Below, one piece after another: positions 1 to 12,047 of a stretch of DNA of 64,000 nt. The notes below the pieces were generated by a model. That model did no database searches. It was not told where the DNA came from and saw nothing but the letters and a program-made list of their open reading frames with translations. How positions within the stretch are numbered: the stretch's first letter is position 1; every line of letters begins with the position of its first letter. The position numbers were made by a program, and so were the translations under genes. Source of the stretch: Magnolia sinica (Eukaryota > Streptophyta > Magnoliopsida > Magnoliales > Magnoliaceae); the NCBI RefSeq assembly GCF_029962835.1, contig NC_080575.1, forward strand, positions 60,491,493-60,555,492, read 5' to 3'.

Positions 1-960
1 TCTTCTAGAATTACAATCTTTCATTAGTTATAGGAGATTCATCCAACCTCTCATCATCTTGGTCATCTCAAATGACCACCTCATGCAAGATATTTGATCA
101 TTGGAGTTAAAGCATTGGCAACACATCAGCATCATGATTGGGAGAGCTGGTTGAAGCACAAGAAAACATCGATCGAGCAACACAAGAAGATACTACAAAA
201 GGAGCTCAATTCAACAAGCAAGTTGTCATTTGTAAGAAAACATATACTCCATATATATAGGATTGAGTGTAATAGTTTAAATTGACAAATTCAATTAAGT
301 TCTTGTGTAGGACCTTGATTCTTGTGTAGTACCTAAATCTAAATCCTTGTGTAGGCTACCGAACATAGGTGTGTACGTGTTAGTCTTTGAGGGAGCCTCC
401 CGGTGGAAGTAAACGTAGGTCTTTGGATTGAGTCCAAGGTTATTTGTTAGCCGATAGAAAATCAACTCAAATCTCTTATGGGAGCATCTGGCAGGAGTGT
501 GCGCTTGGTAGGTTATTGTGTAGGACCGAGGTTTGTAGCGAGCTTATAAAAAGCTACATAAGTTTTTGAGGGAATCGGTCATTACGTAGAATTGTAAAGG
601 TTATAGGTGAACCTGATTTTAAACCTCTGATAGTAAAATTAGGTACATACATGGGTTGAGTCCCACTTTCGTATATAATCATTTTAATGGTTTAAAGTAA
701 GCCTTTGTGCATCTACAGTTAGATTTGAATATCAAATTAAGGTGTAAAGATCATGAATGAAAGTGAATGGTTCATCGTCGGTCACTAATCAGTCCCTATG
801 TGTGATCACTGATTTATTTATTTTTTTAATTTTATTTATTTTATTTAAAGCAAGTGTTTGGTTATCTTAAGTTACAAGTTATTCCCCAAGTGTTTGATCT
901 CTTCTTTTCTTTTTAATATAGATACTAAGAATGACATTAAGGGTAGTCTTCTTCTGCCTC

Positions 961-2926
961 CACCCTAGTGGATGAATCTTCAAATAACATCAATTAAACT
1001 TAATGGTACGAGTTATTTACATCACAATGGGCTACCTACATCAATAGAAGTATTTCTTACCAGAATTATTTCATACAACACAACACTTTGGGATCCCCCA
1101 CCAAAGTTTCCAAATGGCCAGATTTCACTTCATTTTGGCGTAGATGTATCAATCGAATGGATTGGATGACATGTACACAACATGATGGCCCTCCATGTAG
1201 TAAAGGGTGAGAGGCCCTTCTCACATGCTCCCTGTGGTGTGGCCCACCTAAGTCATGGATTAACATCACGATCAAAGTGGATGTGACAAGTGTTGATAGT
1301 TTACCATGCAATTGAGTTGTTTGGGCATACCCACGTCATGTGTGCAATATCCAAGCCAACCATCAGATGCAACCTTGTGATTTTAGTTCCAGGGTCCAAA
1401 ACTCAGGCGAATCCGTCAATCAAGTGGGCCACAAATTGGGACACCGTTGGGAGGGGACACCCACTTTTGACCGCACAGACCCACCTAAGTTGCAAAAATG
1501 GCTTGATTTTTAGCATGAACCTTCATCCAGGCCAAATGAACCCGAGGAATAGCCTAGATTTCATATACACAGCATGGTGAGGCCCACCTGGTCGATGAGT
1601 GGCAGGCCTAATTTTTGGGCTCAGAACAAATACATCCTGGAGCCTGCCTGACAAACACACCAAATCAATAACTCCGCATCACCGGCACAAGAGGGGCATT
1701 TAGCTTGACACATGCAGCTGCAAGTTGCACACCCCAAATACAAAAGAAGAAAATGATGATGATGCTCAAGATTCCTAACAAATGCAAAGTTTACATATGA
1801 AATTCTTTTGTGAAACTGCTACAAATCAGATAACATAGCTCAACTCAACTCCCTCATGGATATCAAAGCTAGGATAACAAAGACACAGAGCTGCAGCAAA
1901 ACCATGCATGTTGTATAAGATCATGCTAGGTAACAGTTCTTTGGTGGCATCATCTTGAGATTTACTACACAGTTCATTAAGGGGGGAAAAGGCATGAGAC
2001 AGGGAGCAATGCTCAGCCCACGCACGTGCAGCCTACCAGAACGGCATCACGAGGGTCAAGTAATTCCACGACCTGGCCCAAGAATCAAGTGTTGCACATT
2101 AACCAGTTGAGCTTGGGCCACAGTTACAAAAAAAACTTATATCTAGAAAATTAATGATAATAATAATAATAATAATTTGTTGGAAGATTTCCAAATTGTT
2201 TCTAACATTGTGGCCCACCTAATGCGCGGAACAAGCTTGATTTTTGGTTGAGAACGTCTAGACGGTTGGACCCACTTATTGGACAGACTGGATATTGCAC
2301 CAGTCTGCCATGTTGGCATGGTATATAGATGCCAAGCCATGTACACATGCATGGGACAAGCAAACCTCTACGGTAGGTTCCTTTTAACGACGAGAATCAA
2401 AATGAGGATTGCCAAAAGGCGGAATTTTAGAATACCGAGACCAACACACCAGTTGGGCTCTTATAAGTCATCCAGGGCAATGGTTTGATGGGCCCCACCA
2501 AAAATCTCCCAATGGGGAGAGTCATAACCCTCCATTCAGTGCGTTGTAGACTGTTAAAAGATGCATCAAAGGGGCATTCAACAGGAAAAAAAACAAACGC
2601 ATACACAATGATCAGATAGATCGCTAGGGTATTAGGCACTGCAGGGACTATCAGATTGATGGTCTGCTCTGGCTCGCTGAAACATGGGTTCCACTTTCAT
2701 GGACCTAGTGCCCGAACCTACCATGCATATCCTATCGGAATTTAAACTTGATGAATCATTTCTTCATCAATCATCTAATAAACCAATTCAAGAAAACAAA
2801 AATGCCCCAAACAAAACAACAAGAACGAAAAAAAAAAAACTGCAGAATTATTCAGAGCCAAAAGATTCAAATATCTAAATCACACGCCAAAGTAAAATTG
2901 AAAGTTTCACTCAATATGAATGAAAA
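961..2926. other. Non-coding DNA, no gene recognised
   Basis: This stretch carries GGCCCACC-like motifs near 1236, 1420, 1577, 2207 and 2488 and a short (TAA)n tract near 2155. The short open frames on both strands have no recognisable domain and occur equally in the duplicate at 18900-20860. It lies downstream of the bL31-like gene, so part of it may be 3' UTR or its flank. I saw no polyadenylation signal that settles this. Confidence 0.5.
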
Positions 2927-3053
2927 TCATTTCTTTTCGGGTTCATCCTCTGTCTTTAGCCCATAACGGCGGTTGAACTTGGCAACCTGGCCAAGGCTCT
3001 GGGCAATCTGACGCCTCGCTCTAAAATGATAGACTTTACCCGTGTCATGTATT
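2927..3053 (-). pseudogene. bL31-like ribosomal protein gene, 3' part only (unit 1)
   Basis: This is the duplicate of the intact frame at 20862-21071 and keeps about the last 42 codons, including the segment GKVYHFRARRQIAQSLGQVA and the stop codon. The frame is cut at 3053/3054, where a sequence starting CACTACAAC begins. The start codon, the KGxHPQ motif and the upstream acceptor are missing, so this copy cannot make the protein. The retained codons match unit 2, which suggests the cut is recent. Confidence 0.85.
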
Positions 3054-3159
3054 CACTACAACAAAAATAAGTATAAACAGCATTTGCGCTACTCTTTCAT
3101 CGACGCTATGTAAGACCATCCGAAGGATATCTTACCATTAAAAAAAAAAAAACCCTAAT

Positions 3160-3185
3160 GGCCAGCGCGACTCTCTCCTATTTCC

Positions 3186-3223
<38 letters not shown>

Positions 3224-3560
3224 GGCTGCTTTGGGATCTCTCCAGCTGCAGCAACCTACTTTGGGATCTCACCGTAGTATCTAGATCTGCTACTCTCTTG
3301 TTTCCTAGGGTTTTGGATCTATTTTCTGCACTTTGCAAGGTTTTTTGACTGGTTATGGTGGGGATTTACTAGATCTAGAACTAGGGTTTGAATTTCAGAA
3401 AATTCAAGCGAGAATATGCTTTTTCTTTTTCCATTTTTCATCTGTGAATTTCTTGTGTATTTTTCAGGACTTTCTCCTCTCGTGAGCTGAGAGAGTTAAA
3501 AGACAGATTTGGATCTCATTCCACACTCTTCCATCTCCAATTTAAGGTATTGCCCTTTTC
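3160..3560 (+). other. Leader-like sequence with (CT)n tract, probably captured
   Basis: A pure (CT)n run at about 3190-3221 is followed by pyrimidine-rich sequence and ends in a donor-like AAG|GTATTG near 3547. CT-rich leaders of this kind are common in plant 5' UTRs. No coding frame follows that I can name. It may be the captured 5' end of a host gene inside the CACTA-like element. Confidence 0.3.
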
Positions 3561-3828
3561 CAACTCACTCACTCATTTCAAAACCCTAGATTTCTACTCC
3601 CTATTTCTCCAAATTTCTTCCAATATCCGGACTTCCCGACGAGATTCGACGATGTTACTTTGGATTTTGGTTTCGCTTTCCAGATTTCTGCAATTCTCTC
3701 CCCTTGATCTGATTTTTCAATAAACCTGCGTTTGCAACTGAATGGTTTTCGGTAGCAGTGGATCCAGCTCGGTTATCCATGCCATTTATCCGATGGGCCG
3801 CACTCTTGGATAGGGATGCCTAGAAAGC

Positions 3829-3960
3829 TCTTGGATTGGAAGATCCTGACCTTTTAACCGTTGTAATGTTTTCTGTTCGATGTGGACTGTTGCTGTACTC
3901 TCCGCTTCACAATCCATTCAAAGGCAATTTGTCAGAGGTTCAGGATCTTCCAATCTGGCT
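3829..3960. repeat. Short imperfect hairpin
   Basis: Arms reading GATTGGAAGATCCTGACC and GGTTCAGGATCTTCCAATC lie about 80 bases apart and are near-complementary. The loop has no recognisable content. It could be a tiny fold-back insertion within the CACTA-like body. Confidence 0.5.
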
Positions 3961-6360
3961 GATTCTTGTTTCTCAAGGTCTGCTTTCTGCATTTGGGGCC
4001 TTGTCCCTATCTTGACCCTTGAGTTCTCTTATAAAGAAGTGTGTAGGTCCTGCTGTATATTCTCTGCTATACACAGCCATGGGCTGTGTGTGGAGTTTGA
4101 GGATGTTTCATTTACATCTGCAAAACCAAGACAATAATTACCCTCTTAACTGTATTTTTCTCTATAAGAATCAACCAAAAATGAAGAAATGTCTCCAAAG
4201 CTTCCAAGTAAAAATATAAGTCTAATGCATATTTGCATTAACTCAATACAACTCCGGTATTATTTCACCACTCAAACTGAAAGCTTGTAGTAAAAATGAC
4301 ATGAAAAACGCTTATGACAACCAAATCACATCCCATGTTCATACAGCTAATGCATCAAAAATCCCCTGTTATACATGCAATTTTGCAATCCAAGAGCGCT
4401 GCAAATTGATGGTCACAATTCTTTCTCGATGATTTGTGGTGCAGATTCCTACCTCTTCTCATCTGTACTCATACAGCTTGTACAAGTGAAGACACGCACA
4501 AGGAAGACATACCTGCATTACATGCACCTTGGACGATAGATCTCTGCATTCTTCAATAAGTGCTCTTTCCCTAGCAACTACCCCAACAAGTTCTGAAATC
4601 ACATGATCCACTCCTACTGCCTGTGTTCATAGAAACTCAGTCGAAATAGATATCCAAGCCAACCCAAAATAGTTGGGACAAGGCTATGGTGATGGGTTCA
4701 AAATAGATCCCCAACTGCCCAAATAGAAAAAGGCACCCATTCCTTCTACCTATATATTCACAATTATTCTTTAGCCAAAATAGATACCCAAATCTCATAA
4801 TAGCTCGGACAAGGCTATTATGAAGATGGTGATGAGTCAAAATTGATAATCTGCTCAAACAGACAGTTGTAAGGTAGATTATGCATTCCTTTACACAAAC
4901 TTTTACTTACAAATTTCCACAACCTTGCTGCAGGTAGCTGAGGTTTCATCAGAATTAAGATATTCCACAAGATATTGCACTGCAACATACACACGTTTCC
5001 AATTTCCTGCAAGTTGCAAACAAATTACCATTCCAAGCTTTCTGCAAAATAGTTTTTTTTCTCCAAGGTATGTGCATTAAGTAGAACATAATACCAGTTA
5101 TAAACAAATTACTATTGCAAGCTTACCTGCATAATAGCTTTTCCAAGATTCCTTAGAAAGAAAGAGATGGAGAACATTTCACATGTATAGAGGAACTGAC
5201 TGTTGTCTAGAATCAACCAGACTAGCATGTGCAATCTTAGAACAAGGTCAAGGTTGGGTTAAAATTTAATTCTTGTTTTGACTTAGAATACAAGACAACT
5301 TTGCATGTTGTAGACTCTAGAAATCAGAGATTTTTTTTTTTTTTTTTATGTCACAACATAAAAATTGTATCAAGGGCTTAGATGAAGCTATGGCCCTTGA
5401 TAGAGTGGAATGACGGAACATGATTCATGTAGCCAACACCAATTAATCGAGAGGTTTAGATGATGCTGATGATGATGAAAGGATAGGAAGTGCCACAATA
5501 AGTGAAATATCATGTTTAACAAATTGAGTACAAGTGAGTATCTTTTCTTTCAATGCCATCCAGATGGAAGCCAGGGCTATAGGCAATGAATCAGAACTCC
5601 ATAATCAATATATTTGAGAAGTGCCATGATTGCAAGTGGAAAGAAGAAAATTAAATGATTTGTTGGAAAAGTCCTGTTAGATACCAAGGGCAAGACAGCA
5701 TCATGGTGGCCATCAAGACATCAGACAAACAGACTCCATATCTCATTAGAAATCAAGAAGCCACTCAAAGAATAACTAGAGATGGCCTCACAATCTATCG
5801 CAGACCAAATTGCTCATGCATCGAATCTATTTAGACAGTAACAAACCCTGGCCGCAAGGTGCACATGCCTTTAGACATCGAATCTATTTAGAAGCAATTT
5901 AGCCAGGTTTCCCCAAGATCATCAACCCCATTCTCCTGTATGTCCAGCTCAGTCAAATTCCTGTAACCCATATCAAATTTCAGGATCTTCAACAAACAGC
6001 GTAACTAGCAAAAATGTACTGTGGGACAATGTTAACCTTCCATTGTGGCCTTTGGTAATGACAAATTTTTAAGTGAAAAATAATCCACAATCTATGTAAA
6101 TCATGGTGGCCCTAGAAGCAAACCCTTGGTTGACATCCCATCTCCATTCTTCCCTATGGTGTGGCCCACCTGAGTTGGGGATTATGAGTATATTAATGTG
6201 TATTTTGTATTGGATTGCACTAGCCTACAAACAGTACCTTTCAAAATGTAGCATATCACAATATGGGAGCTTGTAGCCTATATCTTTCATTCAAATGCTT
6301 CTATCTCACTTTTGCTGTCACCTTTTCTAATTTGGGATCTACCTTAACTGTTGTTTGCAA

Positions 6361-7003
6361 ATTCAAAATGCAAGAGGTACTTCCACAACCAGCTGAAGCC
6401 GTCAAAGCTTTCCTGGACCGTGATGTAAAGTCAGCAGCAATGGTGGATACTCACAATCTCAAGGAGCTTTATCTGTTTTTGTCTCTTATGCATTCATGCA
6501 AATTTGATTAATTTACAGTTTATAGCTTAGTAGAATTGGCCATTCAAAGTGGACCTGAAATAAAGCAGGTATCTTTAAAGTAAGTTTTCTTATTTATTGT
6601 TTTTTAGTTGTTTGAGAATTAGTAACAACGTTTACTATGGTTGATATTTAGGTTGATACTCATTTTTAGGATTTGTATTATGCTCATGAGTTTCTTCTCT
6701 TTTGAGTCGTCTATTGAGAATTCATGTTCAAAATACACTGTAGTAGTGTCCAAGCATTTATTTTGAAAGAAATATTAAGAAGTGGCAGCAATTCTCTGTC
6801 AAAAGCAGAACTAATGGAAGCTGTGTCAAGGTATCTTCGTCAAAGGAATGTTTGTATTTCTTTTGTCTGAATATGCTTATTTCTGTTTTTAAATAATTAA
6901 TTTGTTCCTTTCTTGTTCCCATCCTCTTTTTTTTTTTTTTTTTGCAGGCTTGGGCTAAAGAGGACCTTCTCGAGGAACAAAATCAAGAGTTGGCCACCTA
7001 ACA
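6361..7003 (+). pseudogene. Captured multi-exon gene fragment, gene not identified
   Basis: Several exon-like segments lie in order. About 6380-6505 reads LPQPAEAVKAFLDRDVKSAA and onward. Segment 6519-6568, flanked by a tttacag acceptor and a gtatct donor, reads SLVELAIQSGPEIKQ. About 6774-6837 reads ILRSGSNSLSKAELMEAVSR. Segment 6948-7003, after a long poly-T tract and gcag, reads GLKRTFSRNKIKSWPPN. The helical SKAELMEAVSRYLRQR stretch and intact splice signals look like a real plant gene copied with its introns. I do not recognise the protein. It lacks a clear start and end, so it is a fragment. Confidence 0.55.
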
Positions 7004-8106
7004 GTATGTATTTGTTTTATGAAGCTTAAGTTGTATGACGAAATGTATATCATTGCACACCATGTATATTTGTATGTATTTTACATCTACCTGGCCATTA
7101 TAGCCATATCGGATGTGGGTTTTTCAACGGCATTATAGGCTCTGCCTACTTTGTAAAAACAACCCTGCCAGTTGGGAGATATATTCGCCCTTGATTTCGA
7201 TAAAGATAGTCAGTAAACATGTTTAGGTGGAAGGCCCAATGAAACAAGTCTATTCAATTTTTTATCAAAGGCATTTAATGTGTCAAGAATCATAGACAAA
7301 CAAGATATGTGCCCAAGTACAAAACAGAAATTGAAACATGCATGTGTTACACAGTTACACAAACGGAAGCCTCACACCATCAATTGAAGCTCATGCAACT
7401 CATTTTGCGTGAGTTTTGGAAACTGCACTTGAGTTTTAACAAGGGAACCATAACATTGAAAAAGTTTTTAGACTTCCAAAATTGTAACTTGAAAAACTTA
7501 GTTTAGGCTATACACTCTATTGACAGTCAAATGAGTTAAAATAGAATATGAGGGTCAGGACTTGATAAACTCTTGTTCATGAGAGTCCCCATGTCTTTAT
7601 CATATTGGAACAATTGAAGACAGTTGATTTCTAAATTCATTTAATTCTAGAACATGCTAGAAGTAGAGGTGGTTTAAACACAGATCACAAAGAGATTAGT
7701 GAGATCATGTAAAATAAAATCCGTGGAAAATACTATACAACCGAATCAGTTCTGTACTTCAATGATGATGATGATGATTATAATATTTTGGTAGAGAGCT
7801 GACCATGAATGTTCACTTCTGACTGTCTTCGAGCTTGCCAGACCAGTATTACTTTGCCTATGGGATAGATTGGACCATTTGAATGAGGAACCACTTTAGA
7901 ACAGGATGAAAATAGCAATTGCCCCATGTGAAATGTAAGTAATGTTTGACATGTGAAATATCTTATTTTTCCAACTATGTTTCTAAATTCTTTGAATATC
8001 TTTTGCTCTTATGCTTATCTTTCTCCTTCAGCAAATATTTTGATTCTCAGGTTTTGAGTAGAAGGACTTGAGCGTCGCAAAGTCAATAACAGAGGAAGCC
8101 CGGGTA

Positions 8107-8216
8107 AATGGATCTCAAGCCCTTTTTTAACTCCACCAATGCTTTCAGCTTCTTAACCAAAGTTCCGGACTCTGCAGATTTGGGCACTGTATGCAAACGA
8201 TTTGAAGACTTAAGGT
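8107..8216 (+). pseudogene. Exon-like segment, gene not identified
   Basis: The frame starting at ATGGATCTCAAGCCC reads through KVPDSADLGTVCKRFEDLR to near 8216. Its composition looks like coding sequence rather than random frame. I cannot assign it. It lies between the unidentified gene fragment at 6361-7003 and the TAF5 fragment, and may belong to another captured gene. Confidence 0.3.
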
Positions 8217-8452
8217 CACAGCTTTCTTTACTATTGTCTGTAGTTCATGCTGTTTCTTTCTCTTTTTAGTTCTTATATGGTTCCTTCTCCAGTGATAATT
8301 GGTGCATAATGTTTTCTGCGTTTATGGGGCTAGCAAGCCTCTTTACATTTATGTCTGTCTGTCTATATGTATGCATTAATATTGCCACGATGGTTCTGCT
8401 AAGGAGGTTGTGTAATGTGTGTTAAATGGTGTTGGTTTCAGTTAGTGTGCAG

Positions 8453-8606
8453 GGAGAAAATGAATCTGTTCCTAGCAAGCAATTGCTAGGTTAGGAGGAT
8501 GGGAAAATATCTTATACATTGTTTCAAGGTCATGCTGGGCCGCTTTATTCAACTACATTTAGTCCTCTTGGGGACTTTATTCTGTCTTCTTCTTCGGACT
8601 CAACAA
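8453..8606 (+). pseudogene. TAF5: TAF5 (TFIID subunit 5) exon fragment
   Basis: The segment sits between a tgtgcag acceptor and a gtatgt donor. It reads GENESVPSKQLLG, an in-frame TAG, then EDGKISYTLFQGHAGPLYST and TFSPLGDFILSSSSDST. TAF5 is a TFIID/SAGA-type scaffold subunit with a C-terminal WD40 propeller, and FQGHxGPVYSxxFSPxGDFILSSSxDxT is a propeller repeat of that family. Only part of the propeller is present and the frame holds a stop, so this is a dead fragment. Retained splice sites point to DNA-level capture rather than a processed copy. Confidence 0.8.
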
Positions 8607-8805
8607 GTATGTTTCTTCTCCTATCATCTTACTTTCTTTTCATGATAAGTGGACGAGCCTTTTTTGGGTCAGGTAAAAAAGACGGCTTGCATCTCGCACA
8701 CTTGTGCCATGAGACTGTGTGCATGAAATAGGATTTACAGGCAAGTGAGCTTACAAAACTCCATTTGGGCTTCGCTATTGGTAATTATGTATGCTAATCT
8801 TTCAG

Positions 8806-9455
8806 GATTGGATCAAAGAAATGGCAGCTTATGTTAAATCCATAGACAGTAATCATCTATTGGAGGTGGGGATTGAAGGATTCTATGGCGAATCGATGCC
8901 CGACAGGAAGCAATTTAATCCTGGTTACCAAATTGGAACGGATTTCATCTCGAATAACTAGATTCCAGGAATCGACTTTACGACGATTCATGCTTACCCA
9001 GATCAATGGTAATGTATATTCTACTTAATATGGATCCATGAGACTCACTTGTGAGCAACTACTTAATATGAATCCTTGAGACTCACTTGTGAGCAACCAC
9101 TAGTGAATGGGTCTATCTTAATTATACATTTATTGACCTTTTCCATCAAGATTGTTCAAACTCATACTAGCATTCTGCTCATGGTATCCTATTTTTCTTG
9201 TTTGATTGTTCACTCACAGGATACCGAATTCAAATGAGCAGGCCCAATCTGCTTTCCTTCAAAGCTGGATACAAGCCCACCTCCAAGATGCGAATACGGT
9301 CCTTGGAAAACCAATCCTCTTTACAGAATTTGGCAAGTCGTCTTGGATTCCAGGATATACGACAAGCGTAAGGGACAACTTCTTGGGGACTGTATATAAT
9401 ACCGTCTACGCCTCAGCAAGAAATGGTGGCCCATGTGGTGGTGGGCTCTTCTTGG
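8806..9455 (+). pseudogene. Endo-1,4-beta-mannanase (GH5) fragment, two exons
   Basis: Exon 8806-9008 follows ctttcag, ends before gtaatg, and reads [20 protein letters not shown], then [19 protein letters not shown] and IPGIDFTTIHAYPDQW. A second exon from 9220 reads SFLQSWIQAHLQD-like sequence (here AFLQSWIQAHLQDANTVLGK) and PILFTEFGKSSW up to GGPCGGGL. These match plant mannan endo-1,4-beta-mannosidase (GH5), which cleaves cell-wall mannan. The nucleophile glutamate in FTEFGKS is present, but the upstream NEP acid/base region is absent. Exon 1 has an in-frame TAG at 8959-8961, and similarity stops in the GGLFW region. It is a captured, non-functional fragment. Confidence 0.85.
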
Positions 9456-10959
9456 ATCCAAGGCAATTTTATTTTTTTTTTAAATTTATTATTATTATTA
9501 TTATTATTTTTTAATTTCTTCCTAATTGTTTACTCAGAAACATGTAAGCATGTAGTAACAAACCATGATTAGCAAGTTTTTCCATGGTAGTAACAAACCA
9601 TGATTAGCAAGAAAAAGAAGAAGAAGAGAATAATAAAAGAAAGAAATGTCAGACTTCAGTGAGCTATTTATACATCTAAACATGTAGTTATCTATGGATT
9701 TTCCACCAAACAACCTGGTTCATGTACTCGTCTCAAACATTTGATAATACCGGTGCATGCAAAAGCACATTTTCAAGGATTTACAATAAATATACTAGCT
9801 GAGCGTTAGAATTTCTAGAATTTTTATTTTTATTTCATACTGTGGAGGACAACCCACTCTTCTAGGCACCAGAGGAAACCATTAGGCTTGCTAACATGCC
9901 AACAGATCCCATCATCTTCTCCAACTCCTAATCTCAATCCAATTATATTTTGGAGCTTCTGCTCGAGTTCCTGTACCGAATTTTTTTTAATAAATCATGT
10001 TTAGAGCAAATAATGTAAAACCTCAATGTTGCCTAAACGTATACATCTTTATATCTATCTCGGTTACTTCCCATCCTTTCTATATGCATGTTTGGAACCC
10101 ATCTGGTGAGGTCCTTGGAGATCTTCAAGGCTAGAACATTGAAGGGAATTAAACAATTAGATAAGTGAAGAATGAGGTAATGACAGAATAGAACAGGGTG
10201 ATTATAAAACTACCCCCGCGGTTTGTATATCCTTGCACTTAAATTAGGACTTTCCACTTACCGCAATAGACACGAATGGGTTTTGTGTTGGCCTAAATGA
10301 TTTCTTATTCCATTTTTGTTTTTTCTGATATGCTTAAAAATGATTTAGGGAATTCAATACCCAACTGAATCTTTGCATGTCAAATCAATCATCTGGTCCT
10401 GCAGTTTGGGTCTGTGCCAGCTGAGTCAATGCTTAGGGAAAAAGTTGGTTTGACGAGTTTTGAATTACCGATCTGCCCACTATATACTCCCTGCAGCATT
10501 TTCACATCAAGCTCCACCACAATAGTATTTCACAAACATATCACATCACTGTAATATCGTCCATTTCTAATTGAACAACAATATAACTGAAAGTGGTGGC
10601 CACCAATATCTAGGCTGCATGTACTACATTGTAGCTATCTGTATGGGGCCTTGGTGGAATGAGCTTCTTGCGGTTCATATGCTGTAGCTCGAGTTTTGTC
10701 TTGTTATCAATTAATTGATTTATTTCTTACTTTTAGATTATTTCTTTAATATTAAAGATTGGTAAATTTTGGCGCTCTATTGTTTGACACTGGGTGCTTG
10801 TTATGTTTTAAATCACTTGTCAGTCAAACTGCTTCTAAAACTTTTCGGATGTCTGCTGTTGTGCAAACATTTCTTATATATGGTGATTACTGATATGAAT
10901 TACCAAACTAACTAGAAGATTCATGTATACCATTTTATTTATTTTTTATTTTTTTGCAG

Positions 10960-10997
10960 TTTGGCCTTGACCATACACTCACAACTGGTGTTATTAG
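10960..10997 (+). pseudogene. DEG/HtrA protease micro-exon fragment
   Basis: A 38-base segment after tttttttgcag reads FGLDHTLTTGVI and ends in AG before a GT donor. Plant DEG proteases of the DEG1/DEG8 type carry NPFGLDHTLTTGVISGLRRE, and the exon phase here would split the serine codon. Only this short piece is visible, so the call rests on 12 residues plus the splice context. Confidence 0.55.
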
Positions 10998-11091
10998 GTA
11001 GGAAGATCTGTAGTTTAATATTCACCTCTCAGTTTGCTAATAAGAAGGAATATTCTGATTTACTCCGTTGTTTATGGCCAGGCAAGTAGGA

Positions 11092-11392
11092 GTTTTTTTT
11101 TTTTTTTTGAAAGATAATTTCATGAAGAATTGGCTGAAGCCTAAAGAACTACAACTCAGACCATGAAATGGGAAACAAAAAACTTCCACCTAATACATCT
11201 GATGCTGTGGCCCATTGCATTACATTTAGTTTTGCCCTATTGAACACCTCTGATACCCTCCCACACTTATTCCTGAAGCAACCACTATTCCTTCCCCCCC
11301 AAATAAACCATAGACCGGCCAATAGGAAACAATGGTGATCGAATATTAAAAAGTTCGCGTGGGCCACAAAAGTTTTGGACGAATCTATATCT
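11092..11392 (-). mobile_element. L1-type LINE 3' fragment
   Basis: On the minus strand the sequence ends in a pyrimidine-rich ...ATTATCTTTC tail followed by an A tract (the T run at about 11093-11111). Upstream, frames read LLAGLWFIWGGRNSGCF, like the WxxWxxRNxxxF segment near the end of plant L1 ORF2. It is a 5'-truncated LINE piece within the CACTA-like body. Confidence 0.6.
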
Positions 11393-11522
11393 TAGAGTTA
11401 ATCATATTTATGTGAACACTAAGGACATTAAGGTAAATAATTATGGCTATTTTCCATTGTATGCACTTTTTAACTCTCAAGGTTCTGGAAACTGAACTTA
11501 CGTGAGTAATTCCCGATTACAG

Positions 11523-11655
11523 GAGACAATCTACACATACATCATGCCCGAGAACATTTTGAAGAAGTTTATTTGCATAGCAGATCTTCGGACTCAAATT
11601 GCAGGATATTTGTTTGGCATAAGCCCCCCAGATAACCCTCAAGTGAAGGAAATCC
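11523..11655 (+). pseudogene. PRP8: PRP8 splicing factor exon fragment
   Basis: After a ccgattacag acceptor the frame reads [20 protein letters not shown] then [20 protein letters not shown] and VKEIH. PRP8 is the central U5 snRNP protein, and its C-terminal Jab1/MPN region contains [28 protein letters not shown]...[10 protein letters not shown], which this nearly matches. Similarity stops after VKEI, where the canonical RCI is lost. Only one partial exon is present, so it is a captured remnant lying near the right CACTA-like end. Confidence 0.88.
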
Positions 11656-12047
11656 ACTATATTAGTTATCAATTAACATTAATATTTTGTAGCCAACTCA
11701 TCAAATTGAAGATGTGTATTGTAATAAATATTATATATTTTTTTATGTTGTCAAGTAATATAAATTTTGTTTAATATTCAGTTTTATTTGTATGACATTA
11801 ATTTTATGTTTCAAATATTTAAAAAATACAGGTTCCGATTGAATTATATATAATAAAAAAAATTACTGGCATGCTAGGGTCTTTCAAATCTATACAAAAT
11901 CTTTTACCGGCGCTTTATCGTGAAAAAAGTGTTCAGAAACCACTTCTACTAGCGCTCGGAGAAACTTTTACCGGCGCTTATTCGCGTCGCGAAAAAGTAC
12001 AATTGTTGGCGCTCAGACAAGCGCCGGTAAAACTCACCTAGTGCCAC

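Larger units (their letters stand above)
1..3053. repeat. Tandem duplication, block A, copy 1
   Basis: This block aligns base for base with 17936-20990 at an offset of 17935, with only scattered substitutions and small indels. It enters from the left edge, so its true start is outside the window. It ends exactly where the CACTA-like terminus begins at 3054, inside the bL31-like coding exon. About 1-760 is the tail of an LTR-like stretch, and 961-2660 is non-coding DNA with several GGCCCACC-type motifs. I see no gene apart from the cut bL31 exon at its right end. Confidence 0.93.
3054..12043. mobile_element. CACTA (En/Spm)-like element or chimera carrying host gene fragments
   Basis: The left end begins CACTACAACAAAAATAAG and the right end finishes CTAGTG, the inverted form of CACTAG. 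Near the right end the motif TTTTACCGGCGCTT and its complement recur (11900-12030), as in CACTA subterminal arrays. No CACTA transposase frame was recognised. The body holds plus-strand pieces of several unrelated host genes with their introns, as in Pack-CACTA elements. The two ends agree only in the first five bases, and the flanks show no matching 3-bp target duplication. It may therefore be a fusion of two CACTA copies. In unit 2 the matching interval is a different 7 kb of DNA. Confidence 0.6.
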
